From NCBI GenBank assembly GCA_016490735.1, contig JAEMWC010000230.1, positions 912,501 to 976,500 on the forward strand: a DNA stretch of 64,000 nucleotides, given 5' to 3'. Below the pieces are notes generated by a model that saw only the letters and a program-made list of their open reading frames with translations, was not told the origin of the DNA and made no database searches. Below are positions 11,161 to 23,300 of the stretch, piece by piece (the first letter of the stretch is position 1; each line of letters starts with the position of its first letter). The translations under genes were made by a program, and so were the position numbers. This stretch comes from Pachyseris speciosa (Eukaryota; Cnidaria; Anthozoa; Scleractinia; Pachyseridae).

Positions 11161-14100
11161 CCAGCACCCCTTTAGAACAGGGCCTATTCCTTGGTCCTTA
11201 GGTACTAGAGGAGATTTTCATTCAATTGACAGAAACATTCTTAGCACATATTATCGAACAACGAAAGGTAAAAGGCTCTTCCTCAGCATTTAGGTAACTT
11301 AAAACGGTTAATAACGCCGATTTTTTCTAAATAGTATGAATATTAAATGCCTCTCTATTGAACAATACAACAAACGAACCTTTACTGTGCAAACGGCAGA
11401 AAGAACGATTTTATGACATGGTATATTATTTAAAATCCTGAAGATGCTTTCAATGGACTGATTAATGGAGATGTGAATACATAAATAGATGGAAAAACTA
11501 GCAAAGGCAAAGAAACGCAAACGTGACGCGGAAAATCATAACTAATTAATCCATTCAACTGACGTACTTGCATTTGTGAACTTTCTTCCTCAACAGTAAC
11601 GAGACCCTTCCATTTTTTAATTAACATGTGTGCTTCATTCGCAGTTTGCAATTTTAATCAACGAAATAAGTTTGCCGTTTTGAAGGTTAAAGTATATTAC
11701 TTGACAATTTCTTGCTCTTCAAGAAAATCCAAATTAGCCCTTAGAGCTTACAATACTTTTCCTATTTTTGTTGTATGATAGGAAACCAACGTTGTACGGC
11801 TGGTTTACAGACTCGTGCAGGCCAAAATTTAACTGTATTTAAAATGAGCAGAATGGCGACAAAACCGAGTATTTAAAAGTTTCTCTTAAACCATCTGTCT
11901 CATGAACACAAACGCTGAAATTTTGGAGCGTCCTTCAATGACGAATTAAATCGGAAAACATGTTCACGTACTAGCCATTTTATAAGCTTAAAAATTTGCA
12001 CTTAAATCTCCGGTTAAAATTTCCTTCAATTGATTATCCTAAAAGAAAACTTAACATTTATATGATACATAACTTATCTTAACAAGTAAAGGACCCACAC
12101 GTTTCCTCAGTCGTAGGTGCAGTTTGCATCCAACCTGTGAGGCTCATAAAGTAATTTTGCAAGTAATGACGCACCAAGACATCCGGGTGCTTTATTGTGT
12201 ACATATCCGAAAAAAGAGGGGAGAAGCAGGTGAGTTACAGCAAGGAGCATTTTTAAGGGACTAGAAAGAAATCAAAGCCACTATCTTGTTTGAGTGCTGA
12301 TTAATGATACAAACCTGATGACTGTTGGTGGGATCGCTGTATAGATAGCAGTGATAAAAAAGAGATTCTGAGTTGTCATTTTAGCTTTGTACACAAACTG
12401 CCAAGGCACTGATGGAATATTAATTACTGTATCCCATTTCAATACATTCTCTTCGAAATTTAACTGAAGTCGAACCTATAGTGTAAAATGAAAGCCGACT
12501 GGTTCGATGCGTCCTGAATTTTCACTTTTCTTTCTTGGTTACAATTCTGCGTGGAAAACTGAGCTCCATTCAAAGAAAACATCATCAGTACTTTACAAGC
12601 TACTTTACCTCAAGATAAGAGTTCTCACGAAAGAGGACCTTTTTAAAAACAAGCAGAGGGCACAAATGGGATATTGCGGTACTTGTACCTCATATTAATA
12701 TATTGTATCTTCGTTAAAAAGGAAAAAAAACTTGAAGCGCCTGAATGAGGACGGACTCCGTCAATGCGGATTTTTACTACTCTTATTTGGATCTAAAACC
12801 GTGACTTGAATGAAATAATGATCGTATGGTGGGTGTATAATGTCTCATTTATGCGCAATTTTTTTTTCTACTTATTGACGTATGGTTATATGGTAATGGT
12901 AATATATTTATATACCGTTCACGTAAAACTGACTTTTGTCATGCTAAGGACCCCATGCGATAATTTTCATATTTGCATTTGGAAAAATAAATGATCGATC
13001 CTCGGGATAGTTCTTTGCAGGTGATCGTCCGATCGTGTATAAGGTACAGGCTCAGTTGTTTTTTGCAATTATCTTTCCGTTTAACAATTGCTTTAAGATC
13101 CCTTCCTAACTTATCTAGGAAGATCTCTCCTCGCCGGGTACCCTATTTTAATTCACATTTTTAATTATTTTACTTTTCTTCATTTCCTTAAGATTCTCGT
13201 CTCCTTAGTCATCTTTGTGGGGAAGAAACGAAAACACATTAAGTAAAGACCATACAACAAACAAGAACAATTAATTTCGCAACTCAAGACAAAACTGAAA
13301 GTGATAAAAGGTGAGTAAAGCCGGGATAATAATTGCTATTTCTTATATTGCATCAGCCAAACAACTTCATAAATTGGCTAATATGGGTCTTACATAAGCC
13401 AGAAAGTCGAAGTTAGTGCAAAATAATATACGTTGTTTACGTTCGATTTATTTATGTATAGCATGTGTAAGACATAAATCTTGCAATCTAACCTTCTCGA
13501 GAGTGAATTTAGAAGCAGTTATTCGTGATGAGCGTATACATAAGTGATCAGCTATCAGGCAATATGTCAGTTGGGGAATGAAGCGAATAACAGAGAAGCA
13601 CTGTTAGAGAAAGAAGGCAATATTTTCTCTTTGGAAAAGAAAAAAAAACGTCCAATTAACCAAATTGTGGCAACTTTGTTGTATTTCCGCCCTGAACCAT
13701 TTCCTTTAAATCGTCATAATGAAACTAATATTATACATTTTGAATTCGCTTGACCTTATGATGTTTTCGGTTTCAAAATGCCGCCGGAAATTCATCGTCG
13801 TATATTGTTTCTGCCTGAGCTCCTGTTTCTGCTAATTATAAGTAACGTTTTTAATCAATCGCTTTGCCGTAAGTAACTGCCGGAGCAAACAGTATTCTAA
13901 ACTTCTGTATTTGTTATGACTCTGACAAATCAGATGTAAAGTCTTGGCTTCAGTTTGCTTTCCTTGCCACTGAGGGGTCGGACAGAGCTTCAACAGTCAA
14001 TTATTTAGCACTAAATGATTTTGACGAAAATTTGATTAAAAGGCGAAATTCAGTATTCAAATGCCAAGATGTCAACGAAAGATGTCAAATGTCAACGATT

Positions 14101-14290
14101 TTGACGAAAATGTGATTAAAGACGAAATTCAGTATTGAAATGCCAAGCGTAAATTACAACCATTGTTATCGTTATTGTTGTTTTTTCCGTTATTTAAGAA
14201 ATGCTTATCTTGAAGCTTACCTCTTTGCTTTAATTCGTTCTCCCTTATTGCCTAACTCACTTATCCACCTCATTACTTATTACATAATTG
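11161..14290. other. Intergenic, no gene recognised
   Basis: AT-rich sequence upstream of receptor B. All open stretches are short and show no domain or splice structure I recognise. A 30-40-bp block (tttgacgaaaattgatt...gcgaaattcagtatt) is repeated at about 14019-14062 and 14097-14135. Confidence 0.5.
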
Positions 14291-14320
14291 CATACATACA
14301 TACATACATACATACATACA

Positions 14321-14350
<30 letters not shown>
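14291..14350 (+). repeat. (CATA)n microsatellite
   Basis: About 15 units of cata. Confidence 0.95.
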
Positions 14351-14352
<2 letters not shown>

Positions 14353-14420
14353 GTGAGTACTCACGAAATAACTTCTATAAACATAATAAGACTTGGGTAA
14401 TTATTGTTATTATTATTTTA

Positions 14421-14769
14421 GGGGAGCAGGGTTGCCGCAGTGGTGAGACCAGTTGCTTTCTACCAATGTGGCCCATATTAGGCATCATATGTGGGTATAT
14501 TATTATACTCCATTAACAATTTCTCTCTATCAAGCTTTAACGTATTTCTTTCTTTTTTGTTCTTAGCTTAGTTTTCAGTTGTGCATATCCAGATTTAGAT
14601 TATGAAAAATTTTAACTTTTATGTTATTTAAATTTTTAGCTGTATTCTATTTTGTAATTTTTTTATTATCTCACAAGTGTAATTAGTAATTTCATTTTAA
14701 ACTTAAGATAGAGGGCCACTGGGTTTTCAGTTTTTTACTGTTATGTGTTACCCTCTATAAATAAAGTTG

Positions 14770-14826
<57 letters not shown>

Positions 14827-14828
14827 GT
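14421..14828 (+). mobile_element. tRNA-derived SINE with (CTTA)n tail
   Basis: The head (gttgccgcagtggtgagacc ... accaatgtggccc) matches the A-box region and following segment of a common anthozoan tRNA-derived SINE, as I recall it. The body is diverged. The 3' end reads tctataaataaagttgttact and runs into about 14 copies of cttA at 14771-14826. The array abuts the splice acceptor of receptor B. Confidence 0.6.
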
Positions 14829-14833
14829 TACAG
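14829..14833 (+). promoter_or_regulatory. Probable 3' splice site of the 5'UTR, receptor B
   Basis: GTTACAG|GCACAG, 58 bases upstream of the start codon. The pyrimidine-rich (CTTA)n tail of the SINE supplies the tract in front of it. Receptor C has a similar acceptor (CTCACAG) 57 bases before its ATG. Confidence 0.45.
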
Positions 14834-14891
14834 GCACAGTGAAAGATTCTGAAATTATTTTCCAAACAAGACTGGTAATAAACAGTTCAAA

Positions 14892-15920
14892 ATGATCAAT
14901 TTGACTCAGGCAAATGTCGGTAAAAACCTGTGGTGCCCAAACCGATACGCCGTTTCTGTATTCTTCACAACAGCTATGGCGGCAATCACCGTAGCAGCTT
15001 TCATTGGCAATCTTCTGGTGTTCATCGCTGTGCACAAAACACCAAGCTTAAGAACAAGCACCAACTACTATTACGTCAATATGGCGGCTTCTGATTTTCT
15101 TGCAAGTCTCACCGCCTGGCCCTTGTACCTCAATAATGAGATAATAACAGTTAAAGGAAGCCTCATCCAAGGTCCTCTAGCTACAGTTGGCTGCAAAGTA
15201 GGAATGTATGTCAGAGTTGTGTCCATTTCAGTATCTATCCTAAACCTGGTACTGATTGCTGTCGATAGATTCATCGCTACAGTGTTTCCCTTAAAAGTCG
15301 CTCTGTTATCAGGGAAAATAAGAATAGCTCTGATGAGTGCAACATGGGCGATATCCATGGGCTATTGTGTGCCAATGTTTTACTTCTCAAAAGTTGAAGA
15401 CGTCGGTGAGGAAAGATTCTGCAGATTTGCTTGGAAAGACGACTTTGCTCTTATAGTCTACTACTTAGTTGGCATTGTTCTGTTAACTATTGCACCATTA
15501 ATTGCTATAGTCATCTTGTATCATTGCATTATGCGCGTTCTAAGTCAAAGACCTAATCTTGGCAATGGCACAGGACGCAACACCGCTGAGCAAAAAAGAA
15601 GCAAGCAGTGCCAAAACATTATGAGGATATTCAAATCCATAGTTATAGCTTACGCTGTGTGTTTCTTTCTTTTTTGTGTTTATTTGATTTTAAAGATGAC
15701 TTTTCCCGAACTTTTTATGAGAGATCAGTGTAGATGGATTCTTGGGTTTGCATATTTCTTGTTCCCTTCCCTCAGCACAGCAATCAATCCCGTTATCTTA
15801 TTTTCTTTTAGCTCTAATTTTCGCCTTGCTTTAAAAAGTTTGATGTGTAAATGTTCTCTTTCTCTTGTTCCATGCTTTGAATGGAAACATGTGTCAGTCT
15901 CGCCTCGAACGAAGACGTGA
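14892..15920 (+). CDS. Class A GPCR, copy B (intact 7TM, shortened tail)
   Basis: A rhodopsin-like receptor in one coding exon, 342 residues. Start at the ATG after the splice acceptor (MINLTQ, sequon NLT). TM1 has GNLLVF, TM2 NMAASDFLASL, TM3 ends in DRF instead of DRY, TM4 has ATWAIS, and TM7 has NPVIL for NPxxY. The likely disulfide cysteines are GCK at the top of TM3 and FCRF in loop 2. TM6 has no CWxP motif. It is close to copies A and C, forming a local cluster. Its end differs: compared with A, one base is missing near 15900-15910 and the frame stops at 15918-15920 after SVSPRTKT. The old tail continues in another frame (SLASNEDVSLPEL, to about 15990). Ligand unknown. Confidence 0.9.
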   Translation: MINLTQANVGKNLWCPNRYAVSVFFTTAMAAITVAAFIGNLLVFIAVHKTPSLRTSTNYYYVNMAASDFLASLTAWPLYLNNEIITVKGSLIQGPLATVGCKVGMYVRVVSISVSILNLVLIAVDRFIATVFPLKVALLSGKIRIALMSATWAISMGYCVPMFYFSKVEDVGEERFCRFAWKDDFALIVYYLVGIVLLTIAPLIAIVILYHCIMRVLSQRPNLGNGTGRNTAEQKRSKQCQNIMRIFKSIVIAYAVCFFLFCVYLILKMTFPELFMRDQCRWILGFAYFLFPSLSTAINPVILFSFSSNFRLALKSLMCKCSLSLVPCFEWKHVSVSPRTKT

Positions 15921-16338
15921 GCTTACCTGAACTAACTAGTGGCCTACAGCCGGCAGAATGCCTTAGAAATGAAAGGGTGGAGACTTACCACTTAGGGCGA
16001 CTACAGTTGATTGCCCTGTATGATACAATTTGTGAAGGACAATTTAGACGCCAACCCTTCTTTCTGCAACGGTCGCAGTGTGTGCATGCAAAACATTGAA
16101 TGCAGCTCTTCTCAGTGAAAAAAATTATAACAATTCAGCATGCAGTTACGGCGGGGTCTTAAAACACGTTTTACAATACCAAGACTTTTAATGTGCGGCG
16201 CGTGGAGACAAGACAAACAATTGGTATTGTAAAAAGATTTTAGTTTGTTTACTGTTTATTGGTTGGCAAATTTCAACAAGCATTAGCTTCGAATTTGATC
16301 TGTACCAATGCTTATGACGTATTATCGCATGTTTTCTG

Positions 16339-18153
16339 GAGTCTGGCAAATCAAATCCTAAAAAAACCTGGCAATTAATTAATGAATTGTCCTCACGACA
16401 TCCAAAGAAAGTAAGGAATATTGCAGAAATTAAGGTTAGGGAGCAAACTATAACTGAACCTTCTGAGATAGCCGAAGAACTAAATCTGTATTTCTCAAGC
16501 GCTGGTGAGCAACTAGCCTCAGAAATACCGTCATCAATTGTTGAGCCTGAGTCCTACTTTGAAGCAACTGAAACAACTTTTTCTCTGAAAGATCCATCGG
16601 TGAACGCAGTTCGCAAACTGTTGACCAAACTAAACGAAAGGAAAGCTGTGGACCTAGATAACATTCCAACTAGACTTCTTAAGATGGCTGGCAACATAAT
16701 CGCACCGTCGCTCACTCAAATATTTATAAAATCGATTAACACTGGTATTTTTCCAACTGAGTGGAAACTCGCTAGAGTAACTCCTATTTTCAAAAAGGGC
16801 AAAAGGGACGATTCGAACAACTATCGACCAATATCCATTATTCCGACCGTTGCCAAAATTTTCGAAGAAATTATATACGACCAGCTTCGTGGCTATGTTA
16901 ATGATAACAACGTACTAACTCACTGCTAATTTGGATTCCGATCATTACACAGTACACTCACTGCATTGATTGAAGCCACAAATAGTTTGTCGGTCAATAT
17001 CGATAACGGCCTTGTAAATGGTGTAATTTTCATCGATCTGAGAAAAGCCTTCGACACCATCGACCATGGTATCCTTATACGAAAGCTTCGGAAATATGGT
17101 GTTAACACGAGTAGTCTCAAATGGCTTGAATCATATCTTTCTGACCGAAGCCAAAAATGCAGCACAAATGGCCATTTATCAAATACTGCCCCAGTCTCTT
17201 GTGGCGTCCCACAAGGTAGCAATCTTGGTCCACTCCTATTCTTAGTCTATATTAATGATCTTCCCAATTGCCTCACTTCAGCCTCTCCTAGAATTTTCGC
17301 CGATGATACTAATATAACCTTCGCTGCCAGTACAATGACTGATCTTGAGAATGCTGTAAACCTGGAACTAAGAAATCTTCAGCGCTGGCTTATAACAAAT
17401 AGGTTAATCCTTAATTTCGCTAAAACTGAATTCATGGTAATTGGGTCAAATCAACGAATACATGCTGTATCGAATAATCAGATTGATATCGAGATCGACG
17501 GGAAATCGATCAAAAAAGTCGAAGAAGCTAAATCGCTGGGTTTGTTTATTGACAAACACCTTTCATGGACAAAACATATAGAAGAAATTAGTAAGAAGAT
17601 ATCCTCAGCCATAGGCGTCCTTAAACGAATAAGACCATTCATCTCCGAGAGTACCGCTCTTCAAATCTACAAAACGTTGATTTTGCTCCACTTTGACTAT
17701 TGCTGCCCTGTTTGGGATGAACTCAGCGTTACCTTGAGTGACAAACTCCAGGAACTCCAAAATAGGGATGCCTGGGTCATTACCAGGTCCAGTTATGACA
17801 CTAGTGCCAGTATCCTCCTAAATTGGCTCAACTGGGACAATCTCTCCACACGAAGGAAAAAGCTTAAGGCGATGTTAATGTTTAAAATAGTTAAAGGGCT
17901 TTCCCCAGCGTACCTGCAGGATTTATTTAGCATCCATAGTACACCGTATAACTTAAGAGATTCTGAGATTAAACTAAACCTGCCCAAGCCACGCACGAAC
18001 TATTGTAAGCGTGCCTTGGGCTACAGCGGGGCGCTACTATGGAATAGCCTACCCGTAAATTTAAGAAAATCAGACTCTCTTGGATATTTTAAAAGGGAGC
18101 TTGACAAATTTTACAGCGATTGTCAGTTGGGCTCCCACACGGCAATCTTGTAA
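16339..18153 (+). pseudogene. LINE ORF2 reverse transcriptase, truncated, one stop
   Basis: The frame is open from the insertion point (ESGKSNPKKTW) to 18153 except for one TAA at 16927-16929, where the family usually has Gln (THC*FGFRS, CAA to TAA). RT blocks in order: TPIFKKGKRDDSNNYRPIS (about 16770-16835), FIDLRKAFDTIDH (about 17028-17070), CGVPQGSNLGPLLF (about 17200-17240), catalytic FADDT (about 17297-17311) and KTEFMVIGS (about 17420-17450). The upstream endonuclease is missing through truncation. The element cannot move on its own. Confidence 0.9.
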
Positions 18154-18244
18154 AACAGTGTTGTTTTAACTAATTTTATTAATGTACTACAAACTGAAGA
18201 TTTTACCGTGTATAAATAAATAAAGTATTTATGTATGTATGTAT
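16339..18244 (+). mobile_element. 5'-truncated LINE (CR1/jockey-like), 1.9 kb
   Basis: The insertion is defined by the empty site in unit A (about 1003). It starts inside ORF2 and ends with AATAAATAAAG and a short (ATGT)n tail. The flanks show no target duplication; instead two bases (TC) of the empty site are missing, so it went in with a tiny deletion or blunt. It is young by its near-intact frame. Confidence 0.9.
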
Positions 18245-20990
18245 AGCTTGTCGCGAAATACAAGGGTGTACGGAAAAAATGTTTAAGGAAGAGGCTTGTG
18301 AGACCATTCACAACCCACAGAGTAATATTTTGGCAGTTACAAAGGAAGAGATAAGCCAAAAATGATATATATATTTCTTTTAAAATTCTGTAATTCGTTT
18401 CCACTGTAGGTCATCGTTAGCGATTTATCAGTTGGCCGATTATTGTAATATGCTTATTTAGCGTGTGATATCTGCATGATTTATTTCACAACCAGCATTT
18501 ATTAGAGGGTTGCTATATATCTTAAGTTTTTACAGTGGTCGCTATCTTATTAAAGTGGAGTTGCGTTTACCCCACATACTGTCAAATAATTGACGAACAA
18601 AGTTAGCCCTTTATGGAAGGGAATATCATGATAAATGAACTATTATAAAGCTATTTTTGATATCAATATTCATTACTCTTCATCTCTGATCATAAGCTCG
18701 TGGTCGCTCATTAAAATTTCAATTAATTTTGTATAACAAAGCCCTACCCAAAATTTTATGTTCATCCCTGAACAAACAAAAAATAAAATTATTATATCTT
18801 GGTGGTGTCCATTCGTTAGTGAATACTCTCTTTCCGTTGTTTCTCTTTCTGTCAAATCTCTCAGTTATTTGAAGCACAAGTCTCAGGTCTTCCAAAGATA
18901 CCGCATTTCTAACTTTGTCTCTCACCCTCTGCCATGTTTCTCTTTGTTTTTCACTTTTCTGCTATGTATTTTATTTTCTGCCATGTTGTTATAAGCCCTT
19001 CTGTCACTGAAGACATCCCTGCAGGTGTGGACATCTGCTTTGGATAAAAGATCTAAGAAAATATGCCCATGTTAGTTAAAGAAGCAGTTGACCTTCGAAG
19101 TTATATCATGGGCGTTTATAATGGGATGTGTTTAATCTTGGATTCATAAATTTTGATAAAACCGACAGCACGTTGCCGGTTCCGTGGCTCATATCCCCCT
19201 TGCGACATCGTCGTAATTTATCGAAGGTAGAAAATTAAAGATCCCATGCCTTTTCTAGCAACAGCACTTTAATGTAAAAAGGGGCTTTTCATATTTTGCA
19301 GTCTGTTGATTTGTATCCTGAGTTACAATAATAAAGGTGTCCAAATACTGTCAAACAGGTTTTGCTCTACTTATAGCTAACAAGGCTGGGTGGTTCACCT
19401 GGAAGCGGGCTTTTGTCGTGCGTGGCTGGCGCAGTTTATACACGTATACCTACCTTCCTTCCCGGCTACCTACCTACTAACCTGAGTGGATATTGCTACG
19501 TCAGTTGAGATATGTGCCGAAACTTGTTGTTGGGTGCCCCTGGTTAAACAAATAAAATGTATATTGGGACCAGGTGCGTAGTGGTCAATCGGTGCGATAC
19601 TGAATAGAATTTGAATATTCTTAATCTTTCAAACGGTGCCACATTTGTGTTGACAATTTAAGCTTCAAGAAACGCTTGAAATAAATTTTGAAACCAGCTA
19701 AACGGATCTTCGCAATATGGTGCCACTGATTCCAACGATCAAAATACAAAAGAGAGAAAACGGAGTACTGGACAGAATCTTCTTTTAATATTATTACGTT
19801 ATTTTCTTCGCGTGTAAGATCTTTCTTTTTGTCTCTTAGTCATTAATAATTTCTCCACGCATAATGTCACAATGTGGACATTCAACCTGACATTAATGAC
19901 TTGTTCGTAATTTGTCATGCAAAAAAGCTTCGGGCACTAATTTGGGTATTCATACGCAAAATACATTAGTAAATGTTGTTGATTCCATGGATTTTCGCCA
20001 TCAGTTATCCTTCCAAAGGTTAAAGGTACGAAGTTTAGTTCTTTCTTAGGAATTTTTAACTCAGCGTTCGCAGTCGAGCTAAACACCCTAGAAGTAAGAA
20101 GTTTAAGCATTTAATTCGTATTTTTAATATTATTTGTCTAATTAATAATTGCTTCCTTGTTTTTCGACGTTTGAAACTTAAAGTTCCCTAAATCCTCCAT
20201 CTTCTCGAAAGACTTATAGGATAGACTAAAACTCTCTAATAAGTAATTGCTAGAATATTAACAATGTTGTACACTGTGTGAATTTTAGTGAGAAACGAAC
20301 TAAAGTTTGTACGAATCGAAGACGCTGAGCTGATATCTGTTATTCCTGCATAATCACTCTTCCTATACACTTATCAAGTGTTAGTTCACGGTTGCTTTGT
20401 TTTGTTTTCTCCTTTTCATAGGCGGGTTTACTGTTATGTCAAACAAACGATTATCAGCTTATGTGGCTAGGTAAGTCTGATCCTTTTATTTCTCTTTTCT
20501 ATTTAACAACTGAGGCGGCGTGAAGATAACGTTTATCAATCAGTTTGGCCGATGCAATGAATATTTTGCCGATCCGATTAATTAAAAATGAACTGGCCCC
20601 GGTGAAGCTTTAAGTAGTTCAAAAATGACTGTGCCGTGATGAAATAATCTTAAGTTCCTCCTGTAAGCAATGACATGAAGGCATTTTGATTTCGGTGAAG
20701 CCAACTTTACGATCAAGCATATCAAAGGTAGTTCAGTGTAACATCACGACAGTCACGTAATTTTTCTAGATGGTTTACTTGTAACTAAATCAGCTAAAGC
20801 GAAAACTTTCAAACTTTCTTTCAAACCGTCCTTTAAGTCAGTGGTCTGTATATAACCACTGGAATCTTAGTGCCCTCTTCAACCGCTGTTCTCCACCATC
20901 AATGTCGTTTCGAATTATATATTTAGCTTCTATTTAATCTCGTTAAGAAAAGATGAGGCATTGCCTTGAGGGTGTTTATATTTATGCATG
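18245..20990. other. Non-coding part of unit B
   Basis: Flanking sequence shared with unit A, with no coding frame. Scattered differences and small indels against A suggest neutral drift. It includes a short polypyrimidine-rich run (18840-18980) matched at 1940-2100. Confidence 0.6.
20422..20470 (+). other. Exon-like conserved block, unit B (possible untranslated exon)
   Basis: Same 49-bp length, TTTTCATAG acceptor and GTAAGT donor as 5249-5297. Several base changes inside, borders unchanged. A possible untranslated exon of receptor C (coding exon at 35972), by position. Confidence 0.4.
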
Positions 20991-21129
20991 CCCAGACCAC
21001 CTTAGAGTTAAGACCTTTTTATTTAGTCGTTCCTTTTATATTTTTCTCACCTAACAGTTGTTTCGATATTATCATATTTTATCCTTATGATGTAATTTTT
21101 GTGTGGGATACCTGTGTGGTATCCCACAC

Positions 21130-22260
21130 TATTGCCATCGACTCAGTAAACCGCTAGCTAGCTAGCTAACTAGCTAACATGCAACACTCCGACTATTACC
21201 CGAAGCTGTTCGGTTAAGAACGATGGCATTTGACTGGATACACCTATACCGACCATTACCCGAAGCTCTTCGACTGAGAACGAAATTTAATCGCTTCAAA
21301 AGTGGTGACTTTGACTGTCAACGACATATCTAAAGAGAGATAAGAGAGATTTTCACGATACTTTTCGCTGCTTCTGATGAAAGCCTTTCACAGAATATAA
21401 ACAAATTTATTTTCATTGAAAGTCAAATGCAATTCTTGTCGAGTACTTCAACAGAGGCCTTGATTAAAAGCTCACGGATAGCGATAGAAAATATTTTATC
21501 TGCGGCAGATATATTTTCACGTGCTAGGCAACCAGAGTTATCATATTTCATTCGGCGGATGTGATCACGCAATCGGTGGATATTTCAGAGCAACGTTTCG
21601 AGATTTCTTTGCCAGCTTGGAAGAAAAATTTGTTTTACCTTTTTGCTACAATATTAACATGAACTAAAATCGCTTGTTCTAAGGTGAGCAAGAAAGTAGT
21701 TTTTGAGCTTATTTCACATTGCCATGCAATTGAAAGCCGAACAGCAATTTGCATGTCCATGTTTATCTGAGCTGTGTGATAGAATTCTAAAGTATTTGGT
21801 AACAAAAAAAAAAAAACAGCAAGGCAAATTGAGCGATAATTCTCGGGATGAAAATGGCAACTGGTTGTGGTAACTGTTCGCAATTACTGTTATAAATGAA
21901 GCGGCGGAAGTTGAGAAAGTTACAAGTGAAAGCATGTTTCATGATGTTCGCTGTATCCGGGTAAATATTTGGTTGAATTGCGCTGGGTTCAACGAAAGTT
22001 TAGATTTGCTCGCGGTAAAGTGATTCTACCGATTTTTTTACTCAGTGGTTCAAATAATGACCTCCACAGGCGTTGATTTTGACTTGCTATCATTACCCTG
22101 CAGCAATTATGTGGAACCGAGTAATTACATGTACATTGTATACGTTTGAATGGACTTTTCAGCCTGATTTATTCATCATAACCAATCATCTAGCTACTCG
22201 ATCAGTTGTTGTTGTTGTTGTTGTTTTTTTTATGTATATAGTACTGTGGTATCCCACACA
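21130..22260. other. Segment present only in unit B, nature unknown
   Basis: Bounded by ggtatcccacac on both sides (21118 and 22248), with the inverse gtgtgggatacc at 21101. It contains (CTAG)n-like runs and a roughly 60-bp imperfect repeat (cgac.attacccgaagct at 21189 and 21250). No coding frame. It may be an insertion with a 12-bp direct repeat, or a deletion in A. Confidence 0.35.
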
Positions 22261-22504
22261 TGTAGCCCTGACTGTGGTAACTGGTAAATATAGCGAACAC
22301 GACAAGAAGATATTAAATAATTTTACACGCTATGTTGCTTTGAACTGGAAGTTAGAAAGGAAAACAGGAGTACTGACTGAAAATACGACGTCAGCATTTT
22401 TTAATGACGACTTATAGTAATAGTAATAGTAGTAGTATAGTATAATAAGGAGCTATATATCTGAGGAGTCTACAGTTGCACTCATACCTGGTTTTATAAC
22501 TTGT

Positions 22505-22860
22505 AGGTTAGACAGTGGGAATGCCCTTTTATACGGACTGCCAAAATACCAGATCCAGAGGCTACAGTCTGTTCAGAACTGTGATGCTCGTCTTGTTAAG
22601 CGTCTTTCTAAATTTGGTTACATTTCACCATTACTTTCTGAGCTCCACTGGTTACCAGTGGAGCATCGCATTGTTTTTAAGATCTTATTATTGGTTTTTA
22701 AATCTTTTTTGTATATTCATGTCATTTTTGGTTTAGTTATCTTTTAACGTAGTATTGTAAAGCGCCATAGTGCAGCTAGTGGATATGGCCCTATAAAAAT
22801 CTATTTATTATTATTATTATTATTATTATTGTTATTATTATTATTATTATTATCTTCTCA
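22505..22860 (+). mobile_element. 3' end of an L2/CR1-type LINE
   Basis: Plus-strand codons read RLDSGNALLYGLPKYQIQ..., then LVKRLSKFGYISPLLSELHW and LPVEHRIVFKILLLVFKS. This is the conserved C-terminal segment of a common cnidarian LINE RT protein. The tail tattgtaaagcgc...tataaaaatctattta(TTA)n ends it. Strongly 5'-truncated. Confidence 0.8.
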
Positions 22861-23257
22861 TAACGCTTACGCTCTGGCAGATGTTATGCCGCATTTACAC
22901 CAAAGAAGCAAGTCATAGCCAATGGCCAAAGGTCCTTTGGGTCATTCCTTCTTGTTTAATTTTCAAGAACCTTTCTCAGAATCCTTGCTGTTCCTAGTAA
23001 GGTTGTTTTCTGCAGGAGTCCTGTCTTGATAGCAATTCCTAGCTTCGCAAGCCATCCATCTAACCTTTTGCTTACTCCTCCAAGTGCGCCAACAACTATC
23101 GGTACCACTTCTACGTGTCTCACCCGCAACAAATTCTTAATTTCTCTCTTTAGATCCAGATATTTCTCAACTTTTTCTCCTTCCTTCTCATGCACCCTGT
23201 GGTCCCATGGTGACGCAATATCGACAATGATTGCTTTGTTATTATTGTTATTATTAC

Positions 23258-23291
<34 letters not shown>

Positions 23292-23300
23292 GTTGTCTCT
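22861..23300 (-). mobile_element. Retroelement C-terminal fragment, minus strand
   Basis: The minus ORF 22956-23195 reads EGEKVEKYLDLKREIKNL..., VVPIVVGALGGVSKRL and KTTLLGTARILRKVLE. I know this segment from the C-terminus of RT-bearing proteins repeated in invertebrate genomes; the clade is uncertain. It is followed on its own strand by (AAT)n at 22805-22855. A second (TTA)n array at 23230-23290 flanks the other side. Confidence 0.6.

Larger units (their letters stand above)
15541..22335 (+). repeat. Segmental duplication, unit B
   Basis: Partner of unit A (1-5958). Insertions relative to A are the LINE at 16339-18244 and a segment at about 21130-22260. The last recognisable match is agcgaacacgac...attaaata at about 22285. 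Confidence 0.85.

Noticed and set aside
14281..14350. CRISPR-like regular repeats
   Set aside because: Simple tetranucleotide array without spacers in an animal genome.
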